Shown here: piece by piece, positions 47,557 to 59,401 of the stretch
Numbering within the stretch: the first letter of the stretch is position 1
How the letters are laid out: each line of letters starts with the position of its first letter
Assembly (NCBI RefSeq): GCF_000002985.6
Contig: NC_003282.8
Location: forward strand, 16,554,001-16,618,000
Length of the DNA: 64,000 nucleotides
Source: Caenorhabditis elegans
Lineage: Eukaryota; Nematoda; Chromadorea; Rhabditida; Rhabditidae
Reading direction: 5' to 3'
The notes under the pieces: model-generated
Told to the model about the DNA's origin: nothing
The model's input: only the letters and a program-made list of their open reading frames with translations
Databases searched by the model: none
Position numbers and translations under genes: made by a program

Positions 47557-48776
47557 TCAATATCCTGGAGCAGTTCTTGGTGGTGGGCAGTGATCACAAG
47601 CTCCCTCGGATCCACTCTCTCCGTCCTCTCCTGGTTCTCCTTGTTGTCCTGGAGCTCCTGGCTGTCCTGGTGCTCCGGCGTCTCCTTGTGGTCCTGGGGC
47701 TCCTGGCAGGGATGATCCAGCTTGTCCTGGGTGTCCTGGAGCTCCGGATGGTCCTGGTGGTCCTGGTGGTCCTGCAGGTCCAGGTGCTCCTGGAACATCA
47801 ACGACTTGTCCTGGGGCTCCTGGAGCTCCGACGTTTCCATTGGATCCTGGTTGTCCTGATCGCCCAGGTGATCCAGCTGGTCCTGGTGGTCCTGGAAGAG
47901 CGGATCCTCCAGATTGTCCTGGAGCTCCTGGTGCTCCTGAAGGTCCCTTTTGTCCTGGAGCTCCGGATGGTCCTGGTGGTCCAGCTGGGCAGTCAAAGCA
48001 GAATGAGTCTGGTCCAGCTTGAGAGTCATCTACAGCATCTTGTCCAGGATGTCCCGGTGCTCCAGAAGATCCATCATTTCCAGGAGCTCCATCTTGTCCT
48101 GGGGCTCCAGGTGGTCCAACAGCACCCACACCGCAAGAGCAGCAAGATCCAGATGAAGCTGGAGCTCTTGAAGCATGGCTAAAAGTGGCTGCAAATGAAG
48201 AAGCTGGGACTTGAGCTTGAGCGACTGGAGCAGCAGTAGGTGTCTGATCATCCACCTCATTCCCATCCTCGTCAACATATACAATCTCAACTTCTTCCTC
48301 TTCATTTTGACGGCGCATCTTCTTCGATCGGTTCATTTGTCCGGTATGACGTTTGTTGGTTGAACGACGAAGACGCCCGGTGACACCTTGCAGGTTTTGG
48401 AACTGGAAAAAATTTTTTTTTTCAATTTTCGTTTGAATATTTCTTTCTTACATTCTTGTACTCATCCCAAAGCCCATCAGTCCGATGTTGGCAGAAATCG
48501 ACCTCAGTTTGAAGGGAACTTGAAACGTGTTGCATGTAATTGTACAACATTGGAATTGCCAAGATAGCGGTCAGAGTTGCAATCGTGGAAATTGCGATTC
48601 CTGGAAAAAATTACTGTTTCAGTAATGTGGTAAAGCGACAGGTGTTTTGGAATTTCCATTGAAACCTCAGAAATAGTTTCCTATTTCAGATTAAATACAA
48701 AAATTATATGTATACCTGCAAATGCAATCTTTCGGAATGACTCAGTCTCCGCTGCCACCTTCTTTGAATCCTCCAT
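47557..48776 (-). CDS. Cuticle collagen, three exons
   Basis: Structural collagen of the nematode cuticle, secreted by the hypodermis. Exons run 48776-48716, 48600-48452 and 48402-47557, all with GT..AG introns of 115 and 49 nt, giving 351 residues. Order in the protein: short N-terminus beginning MEDSKKVAAETESFRK; hydrophobic signal-anchor at about residues 21-44; a conserved segment with EVDFCQHR and LWDEYK; a furin-like RLRR site at 80-83; an acidic stretch (NEEEEVEIVYVDEDGNE); a cysteine cluster SCCSC; then broken Gly-X-Y blocks from about residue 161; and the tail CDHCPPPRTAPGY. All of this is typical of the col family (about 300-350 residues). The start is fixed by a TTTTCAG splice acceptor directly before the ATG. 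Intron 1 holds an antisense 21U core motif at 48614-48621, and two more cores lie just downstream (47298, 47452). I cannot tell which col gene it is. Confidence 0.95.
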
Positions 48777-48786
48777 CTGAAAATAT
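48777..48786 (-). promoter_or_regulatory. Splice acceptor abutting collagen start codon
   Basis: On the minus strand ATATTTTCAG stands directly before the collagen ATG, matching the worm acceptor consensus TTTTCAG. No collagen-like upstream exon is visible, so the likely use is SL1 trans-splicing to give a very short 5' UTR. An upstream cis-spliced leader exon is the alternative. Confidence 0.6.
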
Positions 48787-49050
48787 TTCTCTCGAATGAA
48801 TTTTGACTTCCTGAAGCTTAGAGAACTCGAATCACATTTTCGGAAATAAAAAAAAATCTGTTTCACATACGATTTGAAATGAATTATTTATTTTTTAATT
48901 AATGTCTATCAAATTTCAAAATTGGAAAACTTTTGGACCTATTTAATTTTCAATAAAAAAGACTGTATCAGATTGATTTCAATATCGTTTTTATTTTTAT
49001 CAAATTATTTCAAATCCCTTAAAAAGACGAAAAGTCAATTTTTCCTTAAC

Positions 49051-49145
49051 TACAGTAATCCTACAGTACTACTACAGTACTACTACAGTACTACTACAGT
49101 ACTCCAACCATAACCCTCCACTAACCCCAAAGCAATATCCCTTCA
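49051..49145 (-). mobile_element. Helitron fragment ('tactgtag' block)
   Basis: Reverse-oriented 'ctacagtact' repeats followed by a stretch matching the 'ggggttagtagtgggatat' part of the Helitrons. Neither end is present. A decayed fragment. Confidence 0.6.
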
Positions 49146-50619
49146 TATTATTGGTTTCTTTTGCCACCAAATAAAAAGTTATTTTTACTTATGTTTTGAA
49201 ACTGGTTTTTTTTATTTTTCAAATGAATTATTTGTTAAACTCGTTAAACATACATTAGGTAATATAAAAGTAAAGGTAATTCAGATGAAATACATCAAAA
49301 AACTTTTTACAGTACAAAATTTGGAAGATGACTAACTATATGGAAGCTATGAAACAGCTTTTTTTTGCAAAAAAAAAACACTTTTTTTTCTCAATTTAAA
49401 TTTCTGAAATATAATGTTTTACAAATTTCAAAAACGTTTATGGATTTTATCAGGACTTTTCAATTGAAAAAAATCTGTTTACCATTGGTTTTAATATTAT
49501 TTTTATTGTTAGGAAATTAATATTTTCGAGTTGATGCGTGTCATCCATTTTTAAATAATTCGTAAGAAAAAAAGAAAATTTGATGCTGATTAAATCTAGA
49601 ATTTGTAACAGTAAAAATGGATTTTGTATAATTTGAAAAAATTAGTTTTTTCTCGAAAAAAAATTATATGAAAGTCTGTTTCATAAAAGTTGTAAAATTG
49701 GAAAACAATAATGGAAACATCAGTTTTTTCAAAAAGAAATCATAATTTTGAAACAGTATTTTTTATTATTTTTCAATTATGTTTCGAAACTGTTTTTTTT
49801 TTCAATTTTCGAATCAGTTACTTACAAATAAAATATATTAAGTTGATAGGAACAAGAAAATATTATAATGTTTCCAGAAAATATAGATCTGTTAAATGAA
49901 AAATTTGAAACGATACTATTTTCAGTTCTCTGAAAAATAGCTGTGTTCCTTAGAAGTGAAGAAGTGAAGATTTTCATTCCAAAATGTTCATTTTTAAAAA
50001 AAATAAAAAATACTGTTTCAAAATTTCGATTTCACCAAAGTGAAATAAGGAAAAATGTTAAACTGGTGTTTGAGAGAGATTAACATTTGAGGAGTTCATG
50101 CGTATCATCCATTTTTAGTAATTCGTAAGAAAGTTATATATACTGTTTATGTATAAAATTTGTAACAGTGAAAATGGATTTTTATAATGTGAAAAAAATA
50201 ATTTTTTTTCCAAAAAAAAAAGTATATGAAAGTCTGTTTTATAAATGTTTTAAAATCGGTCAAAGTTTATATCAGAATTCTTTTTTTCAGCCGCTTTTTA
50301 AGCAGTTTGAAAAGTTTTTGAAATTGTACCTTGCAAATTAAAAAAAAATTGTCCAGGATAAACTGGAAATTAAAAATCATTTTTTTATAAAAAGAAATCA
50401 AAATTTTGAAACAGTATTTTCTTAACTTCGTGGTGATTTTTCTCCAAATTTTTGAAATCATTTCAATTTCTTACAACCAAAGCATAGTGGATTTCTATTA
50501 AAATTATAAAATAGCTACCTTTCAAAAAATAATTCTGAAACAGGAAAAAAATGGGAAAAAAGTGAAAAGTATACCTTTTCCCACTACATCCCAATTCTTT
50601 TATACCCTCCAAAAATGTT

Positions 50620-50880
50620 GGTTCCCGTTTCATTTTGTAACCGAAAGCCTTGTAGTAACACGGAAGAAGTCAGAAAACTGAAAGCTTCTCTCGTTCCTTT
50701 CACCGAATGTTTTTTACTTTCACAATATTACAAAATCCTTTGCCAAAAAAGTAGGTGATACGGAAGTTGGTATGATGAATAGTGAGAGAGTGCAGAGAAA
50801 AAGAGGAGAAGCAGAAGCCTTGATCTGACTGGCTAACCTTAACGATTATAATAAATTGTAAATTTACTTCCAATTTTATG
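50620..50880. other. Higher-complexity stretch without recognised gene
   Basis: This stretch is less A/T-tract-like than its surroundings, with a purine-rich run (gagagagtgcagagaaaaag). It has no long open frame, no tRNA boxes and no 21U core. It might be part of a distal promoter for the collagen, but nothing shows this. Confidence 0.25.
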
Positions 50881-51531
50881 TCCTATTTTCACTTTTTTCT
50901 TGGTTTTAATGTGTAATAATAAGTTAAGATTGAAGTTAACAAAGCTGCAACAGAACATTTTTTGAAAATATTTTGAATTTAAAAAATTACTGTTTCAAAG
51001 AAATCTGAATTTTTTGTGCACTTCAATCACGAAATTAGCAAATCTGTAAATTTTGCAATCGTGGCGAGACCCAAAATGAACAAAAGCGTGTACCTTTAAA
51101 CAGGCATGTCAAACTTTTTCCATAGTTTAGAAATTATTTTTTGAATTTAAATACTTAATTTATAATGACAGTAATAATTCCAATTTTCCTCATGAAATAA
51201 ATAAACAAGTTGAAACATTTTTTAATTTTAAAACTTTAATTTCGAACAAAATTTGAAATCTAAAAATTCATTCATCTAATTTTAATTTTCGAAAGTAAGA
51301 GAAGATCTTAAAAGTGTTTATACAGTTTTACTACTTTTATTTTAGATGGAAAAAATACAAAAAACAATTAGCATTACGTAATGCTTGAACTATAAATTTT
51401 GACAGTGTATTGTTAATTTGTAAATTAGAGACTGATGATGAAGATTAAAATTTAAATTTTTCTCATGAGATAAATCAACAAATTGAAACAGTTGATTTTT
51501 TTTTAATTGGAAAACTCATTCATTTCACCAG

Positions 51532-51717
51532 AGTGTAGACAGTTGAAGAGACACAGACATTCCGGCACCCTGGGGGCGGGACGCGGAAAGTGCCGAGTTG
51601 CGTCGATTTACAGAGCTTTAAGAAAGAGGAAGCCCCCGTAAATCGACACAACTCGGCTCTTCCCTCGCTCCAACCCATGGGTCCCGGAGTGTCTGTGTCT
51701 CTTCAACTGTATACACT
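51532..51717. mobile_element. Palindromic MITE, 186 bp
   Basis: Ends AGTGTAGACAGTTGAAGAGA and, reversed, AGTGTATACAGTTGAAGAGA, continuing into ACACAGACA and further pairing (cgatttac/gtaaatcg) toward the centre. GC-rich against its surroundings. No clear target duplication. Confidence 0.7.
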
Positions 51718-53858
51718 ATCTGGACCGGAAATATCAAAATTTGAGAAATCCTGTTAAATTTCTAAATTTTTTTGCTGTTTCACTAAATCCATTTTTGGAA
51801 AGAAAATTGGAAGAAAAACAATGTTCATCAGCTGAACTTGAAAGCATTGAAAAATCTAATATTTCAATTTTCAGGTTTTTTTTTTCAGTAGCTCTCTAGG
51901 TTTTCCTGTGTGAAATTTAGCACGAGAATCGTTTAAAAATTAATTGAAAAATTAATTTTAATTGAAAAAACAGGTTAATTAGCATAGAAATTGATCTCCT
52001 CGCTTTAAGACAGAAAATATAAAAAAACAATTTATATCTGAATAGAGCTTGAAAGTATTTAAAAAATTTGATATTTTCATTTTTCAGATATTTTTTAAAG
52101 CAGTTCTCAAGGTTTTACCCGGTGGGAAGCTAATATAAAATTGAACATAGTTTAAAATAGTTAATTAGCTGTAATTTTGAGGTAAATTTTTTAAAAAATC
52201 GGAATTGGAAAAATTACTGTTTCAAAGATGAGGTTAGAAAGCAAGTTTTCTTTTTGAATTGATCTTAACTTATGATGGGTATGAATTTTCGAAAACTTTC
52301 TAAATGTGGTTTAGCAAAATCTAAAACTTTTCTTTTTCAGACCAAAAGTAGCACAGAAATACCGAATTCCAAACTTGCCATATTTTGAGCTAAAATCCTA
52401 AATTTCATCTCTTTATCAATATCACAATTTGCGGAAGAGTTTTGATAATTTTGATTTGATGCTTTTCCGACGATAAGTGCATAAAATATACATTTTTCCA
52501 AAATGTTGAGAAGTCAAAACTTTTCTTCAGAAGTTTTCAGAAGGTCTCAAAAATTTGAATTTTGAGCCATTTTGAGCCGAACAATGCGAAGTCTCAGATT
52601 ATTTCACTAAACATTGAATCAATTAAAAAATTTACCAAGACTACCAATTTTTGAGTATAAATGCAATATGCAAATGTTGAAACTAATAAAAAATTGAAAT
52701 CGAACCAGTAAAAAAATAGTCTCTTGCGGTTTCAACATCTTGTTAAAAATTATTCCAATTTCTGAATTGCATTCATTTCATTTACTAGTGAAGTCGCAAA
52801 AAAATAAATACTAAAACTTCGAAATTTAGTAATGGAAAGAATAATATGAATTACGTGCCATAGAAAATATCGTAAAACTTTTTTTTATTTAGAAAACCTT
52901 ATTACGTGTTTTTATTTTTTCGGGGAAACTGAAATTAAGCAAAAATGGAACTACGCTAAATTTTCTGTATTACTGCAGTTATTTTAGAGAGTTGATTAAA
53001 TCTCTACAAAGAACCTCCTAAACGGTGTTGTGAATATTTCTAAAGCTATTGAAACGGTAAATTTGAAAAACTATAGAGAAAAGAATATTAAACAAATTGA
53101 ATTTTGTTAGAAATAATATGCACAAGATGAAACAGATTAGTTTTTTTTAAATTAAATTAATGTTTATTGATGTGAACAAGCTTATTTTTTCTGTAGATTC
53201 ATGTAAAAATACTATGGAAATGCTTTAAATTTAATACTGTTTCGCCGCATTTGTTTTAGATTGAGCAAATCTGTTTTGCACATTATTTCATAGTCAGAAA
53301 AATTGTTTATTAAAATTGTTTTAGATGTATTCAAGAAAGAAAAGAGTTCTAATTATAGCATACTATGTTATTATTTAAATTATATTGACGGCAATGTATG
53401 CAATAGCAAACCATTTTTTTGCATTCTTCTAAAACTTTTGAAACGGTAGAATTTTTTTTTTGAATTTGATTTGAAATAATAAACAAAACTGATCAAATCT
53501 ACCAAATTATTGCACATAATAAGCACATAATATAAGACAGATTAAACTTTTTTTTCATGGCACGGTTTTTTTAAATAATGCATCACGAAAAGATTGAATT
53601 CCATAGAACCTGAAAAAATAAATTTTTTCCGGTTTCACGAAGTTCGTAAAATATAATATTAGTTTCAGTAAGCAGTGCAGGAATTTTTCCACTGCGCGTC
53701 TTGAAACTATGTATTAACATGTGAAGTTTAGCAGTTAACTTTTTTTGTTAAGAACTGTGTGAAACTATTCAAACAGATTTTTTTAAAATTCAAAATATCA
53801 ACATTCAATTGATCAACCTGAATTTTTGCAAATAATATGTACCAGGTGAAACATATCC

Positions 53859-53878
53859 AAAAAAAAAAAAAAAAAAAA
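53859..53878 (+). repeat. Poly-A tract, 20 bp
   Basis: Uninterrupted A run next to a variant motif (TGAAACAT). No retrocopy body is visible beside it. Confidence 0.9.
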
Positions 53879-55389
53879 CAAAAATTTACCGAAACATTCT
53901 GGTAGTATTTATTTTCTCCATGGTTCTAAAATTTGTAAACTTCTTTAAAACAACTGTATTCAGAAGAAAACTGTTTGATCGCATGGATAAGATACAGAAA
54001 GATCGGAAAAATGATTTTTAAAAATTTAATAGTTCAAAATTCGGATTTCCAACTTACAGAGAAAATGCAATAGTCTACTCATTTTTTTCAATGAAAATTT
54101 TAAGGTTGAAACATTCAAAGCACAAAAAAATTTTAAAAACATGTTTTTTCCAAAATGTGTTGCTCTCAACATGTGATATTCCACAGCCTACTGAATCTAC
54201 AAAATTTTTTCAAATCTTACGCACCAGATGAAACAGATCAAACTTTTTTTCAATTGGCCCAGGAAAAAAATTCTACCGATTTACCAGGTTTGTAAAATAC
54301 ATTTTTGTTTCTGATTTGTACTTTTTTTTCCGTGAACATCTAGAACTTGAGTTATTTGCGTCTGAAATACACTACCGATTTCAGTTGATTTTCGATGTAA
54401 ACCCATTTTTAAGCAGAAATTTTAATGTTGAAGCATGTATTTCATGCTATATACCGACTAATTTGCGTGCGATCACTAAAACCGATTTTTGAAAAAAATA
54501 CTGTTTCAAGGTTCACTTAAAACTGCCAAAACTGTAATTTTTATTAGTCTCACAAATGGACTTTGGTGAAAATTGGAAATTTTATATTGGTTTCTTGGAT
54601 TTGAAATGATTATCTGGGAACACATTTTTACGTTCATAATAATCAAACCTGCATGTTTTCTGAAAGAAATTAATGGAAAATTCACTTTCTGAGACGGTTG
54701 AAAATAATTTTTCTTTACTTTTTTTCAGATTTTATTTTTATTCATACATACTACTTTACTTGCCAAATTTCCGAAAAACAATAAATTTTCAACAGTTTCT
54801 ACATGTTAATTTAAAAGATTCTAGGTGATTAGTATCAGTTAGATCTTGGACAAAAAAATTTTGGACAAAAAAAAACGTTTTACTTTTTTTCAACTGAAAT
54901 TTTAATTTGTCAAAAATTTACCGTTCTAGAATTACTAAACACAAAATGTGAAACATTCTGGTAGTATTAAATTTTTATATGGTTCTAAAAATGTGTGAAT
55001 GTTTTTTTTGACAACTTTATTCATAAGAAATCAGTTTTATCGCATGGATTTGATACAGAAAAATTGGAAAAATGATTTCAAACATTGAATAGTGTTCAAA
55101 ATTGGATTTTCAACTCACAGAGAAACGCAGAAACGCAATGCAATAATATATTTTTCAATGAAAATTGTGAAGTTGAAACATTCAAAGTCTAAAAAAAAAT
55201 TTAAAAATATATATTTTCCAAATGTTCTTAACCAACTGAGTCTACTGAATTTTCGCAAATAATATGCACCACATGAAACATGAAACACTTTTTGCATTAA
55301 ACCTGAACAAAACTCATTTCTACCGATATTACCAGATTTGTAAAATACATTTTTCGTCTAGTTTGTGATTGTGTCATTAAACATTGAAT

Positions 55390-55640
55390 TATGAAAAGCT
55401 TTCGCATCTCTTGAACTTGATTTTTAAGAGAGAATCAAATTCGTAGTACGCTAAATTTTCTACTGTTTCACTGCATTCATTTCAGTAAGCAAATAGTTGC
55501 TGTTTACAGTATACACATTTATGGTATTCTGAAAAAAGTTTGATTATTTACAAACTTTTCTGTATTTTTCTGTTAGTTTACAAAATTAAATTTCACTTAA
55601 TCCAAAAAAAACTTTCAGAAAATCTGATCTTTTTTTTTTC
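55390..55640 (+). repeat. Duplicated 21U unit, empty-site copy
   Basis: Matches 58885-59370 in direct orientation (agagaatcaaattcgtagta, ctactgtttcactg, ttctgttagtttacaaaatt). The core is at 55463 (+). It lacks the Helitron that splits the other copy. Confidence 0.8.
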
Positions 55641-56847
55641 AAAACTATAATTTTGCAAAATTTAAGACTTCGAAAAACAAAAAAGTTATGCAGTCGCTCA
55701 CGTTTTTTTGGTGTTAGAAAATAACATTTTTGAGTTTTTCTTAAAACTTCCAATAAATTAACCTTAAAACAGTTCAAAGAATAGTGCAATAAAATTAACT
55801 GTATTTTTCGAATAACATATGCACGAGGTGAAACATCTAAATTTTTTTCCAAATATCCAGAGAAAATATTTTTATCGGTTTCAACAGGTTTGCAAAATGA
55901 ATTTTTACTTTTGGGTTGTGATACTTCTGAACCTTTGTAACTAAATTATTAGTTTTTAAAAATGAAAAGTTTATATTTAAAATTAAATCTAAAAACCCGA
56001 ATTTGAAATTTCCACTGAAAACAAAAATTCATAAATTATTTTCTGTTCGTTTTACTAAGCATTTTAAAATATATTAAACATTCTTCATATTCCAATTTTT
56101 ATTAATATTTTGTTAACTTCCGAAAAAAATTTTTTAATTGATTTTAATGTGCTATAGATTATCTGAAATCAAAATTTGAAAAATTATTGCTTCAAATCGC
56201 AATTAGAAACTGTGATTCTCAAAACTGTGATTCTTATAAACTCGACCATTTTGGTTAAAATATTAACTGTTTCACGTTTTAGTCAAATTCTGAATGCATG
56301 AAAATGGTATAATAGTCGTATGTCGTATGGAATTTGGTGCTTATCTTATTCTTTTTTTAATCTAGTAATACTTTTTTCCTTCACAGGAATTACATTAACA
56401 ACGTGTGTTCTAGGGAAAAACGTAATGAAAAATACACTTTTTGAAACGGTTATAAATAGTTTATAGTTTTCAGAAACTATTTAAAGGTGAAGTAGCGAAA
56501 TCTGAGACTTTGCTTTTTTTACCACAAATTACACAAATAATACCGCATTTCGGACGTTCTGAATCATTTCAGGTTTTTAGAAAATGATTTATTTTCAGCC
56601 AAAGTCTCAAATTTCACAAACTATAATAACAAAATATTCAAATTCAGTACTGGAAATAATGGTAAGAAATCTTCGTAAGGCAAACTACAAATGCGAAAAA
56701 AGTTAATTTTACGTGTCATAGTGTAAGAAAAAATACCTAAGAACTTTAAGAAAACAACTCTAGAAAAGTCTAAATGGAAAATATTTATAGAACTATTGAA
56801 ACGTTAATTTGTTTTAATAAACTGTCGGGTTTTACCCGTTTTCTCTT

Positions 56848-57036
56848 TTATTTTTCCTCAACGCAAGCTCTTTTGTCATTTTGACACGCCAAAACCTCTG
56901 ATTTCCTGCTCAACAAGTTTCGCGCCTTGCGATCTTGTTGACGCACTTTCATTGCCTTGCGCACACGGCGACGCGAATCCAAGATTTCTCGGCACTTCTC
57001 CCGCAAGAACGGGTGCAAGCCGATAGACGCCGTTTC
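56848..57036 (-). pseudogene. Orphan coding-like fragment, unknown protein
   Basis: A GC-richer island in AT-rich DNA. On the minus strand 62 codons stay open and end in TAA. The product is basic and charged (LHPFLREKCREILDSRRRV, then KVRQQDRKARNLLSRKSEVL), which looks like the C-terminal end of a real helical protein. No start codon fits, and no acceptor was recognised. I do not recognise the family. Probably a displaced gene or transposon fragment; a terminal exon of a gene with distant exons is less likely. Confidence 0.35.
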
Positions 57037-58884
57037 TCATAGGTTTTAAGGTTTCAATTGTTACAAGTTTAAGGTTTTTATTGTTTTTAGTTAAGGTTTA
57101 GGGTTCAGTTGAGGAGTTTTCTCCTTTTTTTCAATCATTTGGTCATGGAATTCTCGAAAGTAATATGCACCAGATGAAACAGATGATTTTTTTTAGTTTC
57201 TGTTTGTTGATGTGCACATGCAAAACATTGCAGTAAGAATTTTTCTGTAGATTCAAATAAAAATATGAAGTAAATACCCGCGATTTACTACTGTTTCACT
57301 GAATTTATTTTAGATTGAGCAAATATGTTTTCCACATTATCCTATTTTTTGTATTGTTTTTCATATTATTTCAGAATTCGTGAGTTCTAATTTTAATCTA
57401 ATAACTTATTAAATAAAATTTTTCTAGTTTTTGAGTTTTTTATTCAATTTTTTCTGTTCATTGGCAAAGCATGGATCGAGTTAACATCAAACTCACTGTA
57501 CTTTTCGCAAAATATATGCACTTGGTGAAACATCCGAACATTTTTTCCATAGATCCAGAAAACATTTTTACCGGTTTTGCCATGTTTTTAAAAAAGAAAT
57601 ATTCGTTTCAGTAAGCCGTTGGTCGTTTTCCAAATTGTGTTGTTCTCAACCGTCAATATGTGATTTTTTGCAATTGGCTTTTTTATTGAGTATTTTCTAA
57701 AACTATTAAACTGAAATTATTTTAATAATTTAAATCAACAAGAAACAATCTAATGAATATATTGGAATTTTTGCTAGTAATATCCAGACCAGATTAAAAA
57801 AATTAAGTTTTGTTTTTAATTTGTAATTGTAAACATAAAAACTAAAAATTGAAAAACTAAGACAGGAAGGGTACCCAAAATTATATCAGATTTGTAGATA
57901 TGAACCTGTAAAAGACATTAAAGATTATTGGAGAAAGTAAGTTAACTGAAAATTTCTTTGAAATTTTTTGCTGAAACTTTACTTTTTGAAACGGTTAAAT
58001 TTGTAGTTTGTACTTTTTTCAGGTTCAATTGCACAAGTTATTTCTATTAGGTTTTCTTTCAGATTTTTATAAAAGTGTATTTTAAATTTGTGAATAATTT
58101 GTTATTGAAATATAAATTTGAGCACAGAGTACGATTAAAATTTGAATTTTTACCATGAAATAAATTACCAAATTGAAACAGTTGTTACATTAATGTGCCG
58201 CTGTCAAAATTGAATTTTCAACAAAATGTTCAATTAAATAAAATTTCAAAAATTTTCTGCAGTTTCACTACATTCATTTCAGAAAGAAACTTGAAAAAAA
58301 TATAATATTCATCAATTACAATTATTGTTTAAATCGGAGAGCTAAAAAAATTGAAAAATTGAATATCTTCATTTTTCTGGTAGTTTTATTCTCTCGGCTT
58401 TACGGTGTGAAATTTAACATAGAAACCAATAAAAAATTGATTGAAAAAACTGGTTGATTAACATAAAAATTGATAATTCCTTAAAATTAAATAAATTGGA
58501 ATTCGAAAAAATTTCTGTTTCAAAGACGCATTTAGTGAACAAATTTTTTTTTGATTGATAATAAAAAATTTTTCGTTTCAAAAAGACATTTTAACGAGGA
58601 GGTTGACCACTAAAGTGACTTTGTCATTTTACACCGAACATGGCACAAAAATACCAAATTTTCAACGTTTCGAATTGTTTCAGGTTTTTAGAAAATGATC
58701 AATTTTGAATGAAAATGATCAGTAAAATAATTAAAATGTTGTGGAAATTTGTTGCAATGATGAAACAGATCACATTTTTTTCCAAGAACCAGAAAAAAAT
58801 TCTACCGATCTTACCAAGGCTGTATTATACATTTTTATATTTTATTTATTTGTAATTGTCTTGTTACAAACAATAAATTTTGAA

Positions 58885-59370
58885 AAGCTTTCATGTGAAC
58901 TTTATTTTTTAAAAGAGAATCAAATTTGTAGTACGCTAAATTTTCTACTGTTTCACTGTGATATTTTAGTGAGCAAATAATTGCTGTTCACAGTCTACAA
59001 ATCATTTACTATATATAAAGCGCTTATTCCGTTTGTCCATAGTTTGTAGTCTATGTAGTCTTTGTAGTCTGTGACGTTTTGGCTTCTGGAAGGATAGTGA
59101 GTTGGGCTTAGTGTAGGGATATAGTCGGGGTACTGTAGTGGTACAATGGTGGTACGGTAGGAGTACTGTATGATTACGGTAGTTTCAGAAAAATTAGTTT
59201 TCAGCTCTGGAAGTCGGGGGCCGCGCCGGAGGTGCGGTCCACGGCTGGTGGTTGTATATGATATTCTGAAAATATTTTATCATTTACAGATTTCGCTGTA
59301 CTTTTTTTCTGTTAGTTTACAAAATTAAATCTCACTGAATCCAAAATAACTTTCAGAAAATAGGGTCAAC
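58885..59370 (+). repeat. Duplicated 21U unit split by a Helitron
   Basis: Paralogue of 55390-55640 with core 58948 (+), interrupted at 59002-59248 by the short Helitron. The Helitron starts about 45 bp after the core, close to where the 21U-RNA should begin. Confidence 0.8.
59002..59248 (+). mobile_element. Short Helitron, 247 bp, no heat-shock array
   Basis: Starts A|TCATTTAC and ends in a CCGCGCCGGAGGTGCGG hairpin followed by CTGG|T. It keeps the 5' segment and one diverged 'tactgtag' block, but lacks the TTCnnGAA array. The paralogous DNA at about 55505-55530 is an empty site, showing precise insertion between A and T. Confidence 0.82.

Positions 59371-59374
<4 letters not shown>

Positions 59375-59401
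<27 letters not shown>
59375..59401 (+). repeat. Poly-T tract, 27 bp
   Basis: Uninterrupted T run at the end of the unit that matches 55390-55640, where the paralogue has only T10. Likely slippage growth. Confidence 0.9.

Larger units (their letters stand above)
48614..50543. promoter_or_regulatory. 21U-RNA promoter motifs, block 7 (8 cores)
   Basis: + strand: 48614 (collagen intron 1, antisense to the gene), 48858 (82 bp upstream of the collagen ATG), 49676, 50013. - strand: 49350, 49749, 50407, 50536. Several have partners in the duplicate block at 43-45.4 kb. Confidence 0.84.
48550..50620 (+). repeat. Segmental duplicate of collagen surroundings, second block
   Basis: Direct paralogue of about 43.0-45.45 kb: collagen intron and upstream region, then 'gaaatca.a.ttttgaaacagtatttt' and 'cccaattcttttataccctcc'. 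A shorter piece repeats within it (49735 and 50395). Confidence 0.75.
50990..58955. promoter_or_regulatory. 21U-RNA promoter motifs, block 8 (15 cores)
   Basis: + strand: 50990, 51775, 52217, 54501, 55463, 56267, 57291, 58515, 58948. - strand: 51484, 53128, 54229, 57175, 58174, 58761. Two recurrent families: 'taatatgcaccagatgaaac' (53128, 54229, 57175, and decayed forms near 53845, 55275, 55825, 57525, 59455) and 'ttctactgtttcactg' (55463, 57291, 58948, decayed near 53236). No intact gene in the block. Confidence 0.85.

Noticed and set aside
47478-48182. Open frames on the + strand and in other - frames over the collagen (e.g. 47478-48182 +, 47484-48029 -)
   Set aside because: Shadow frames of the Gly-X-Y repeat; codon pattern and splice signals support only the - strand collagen frame.
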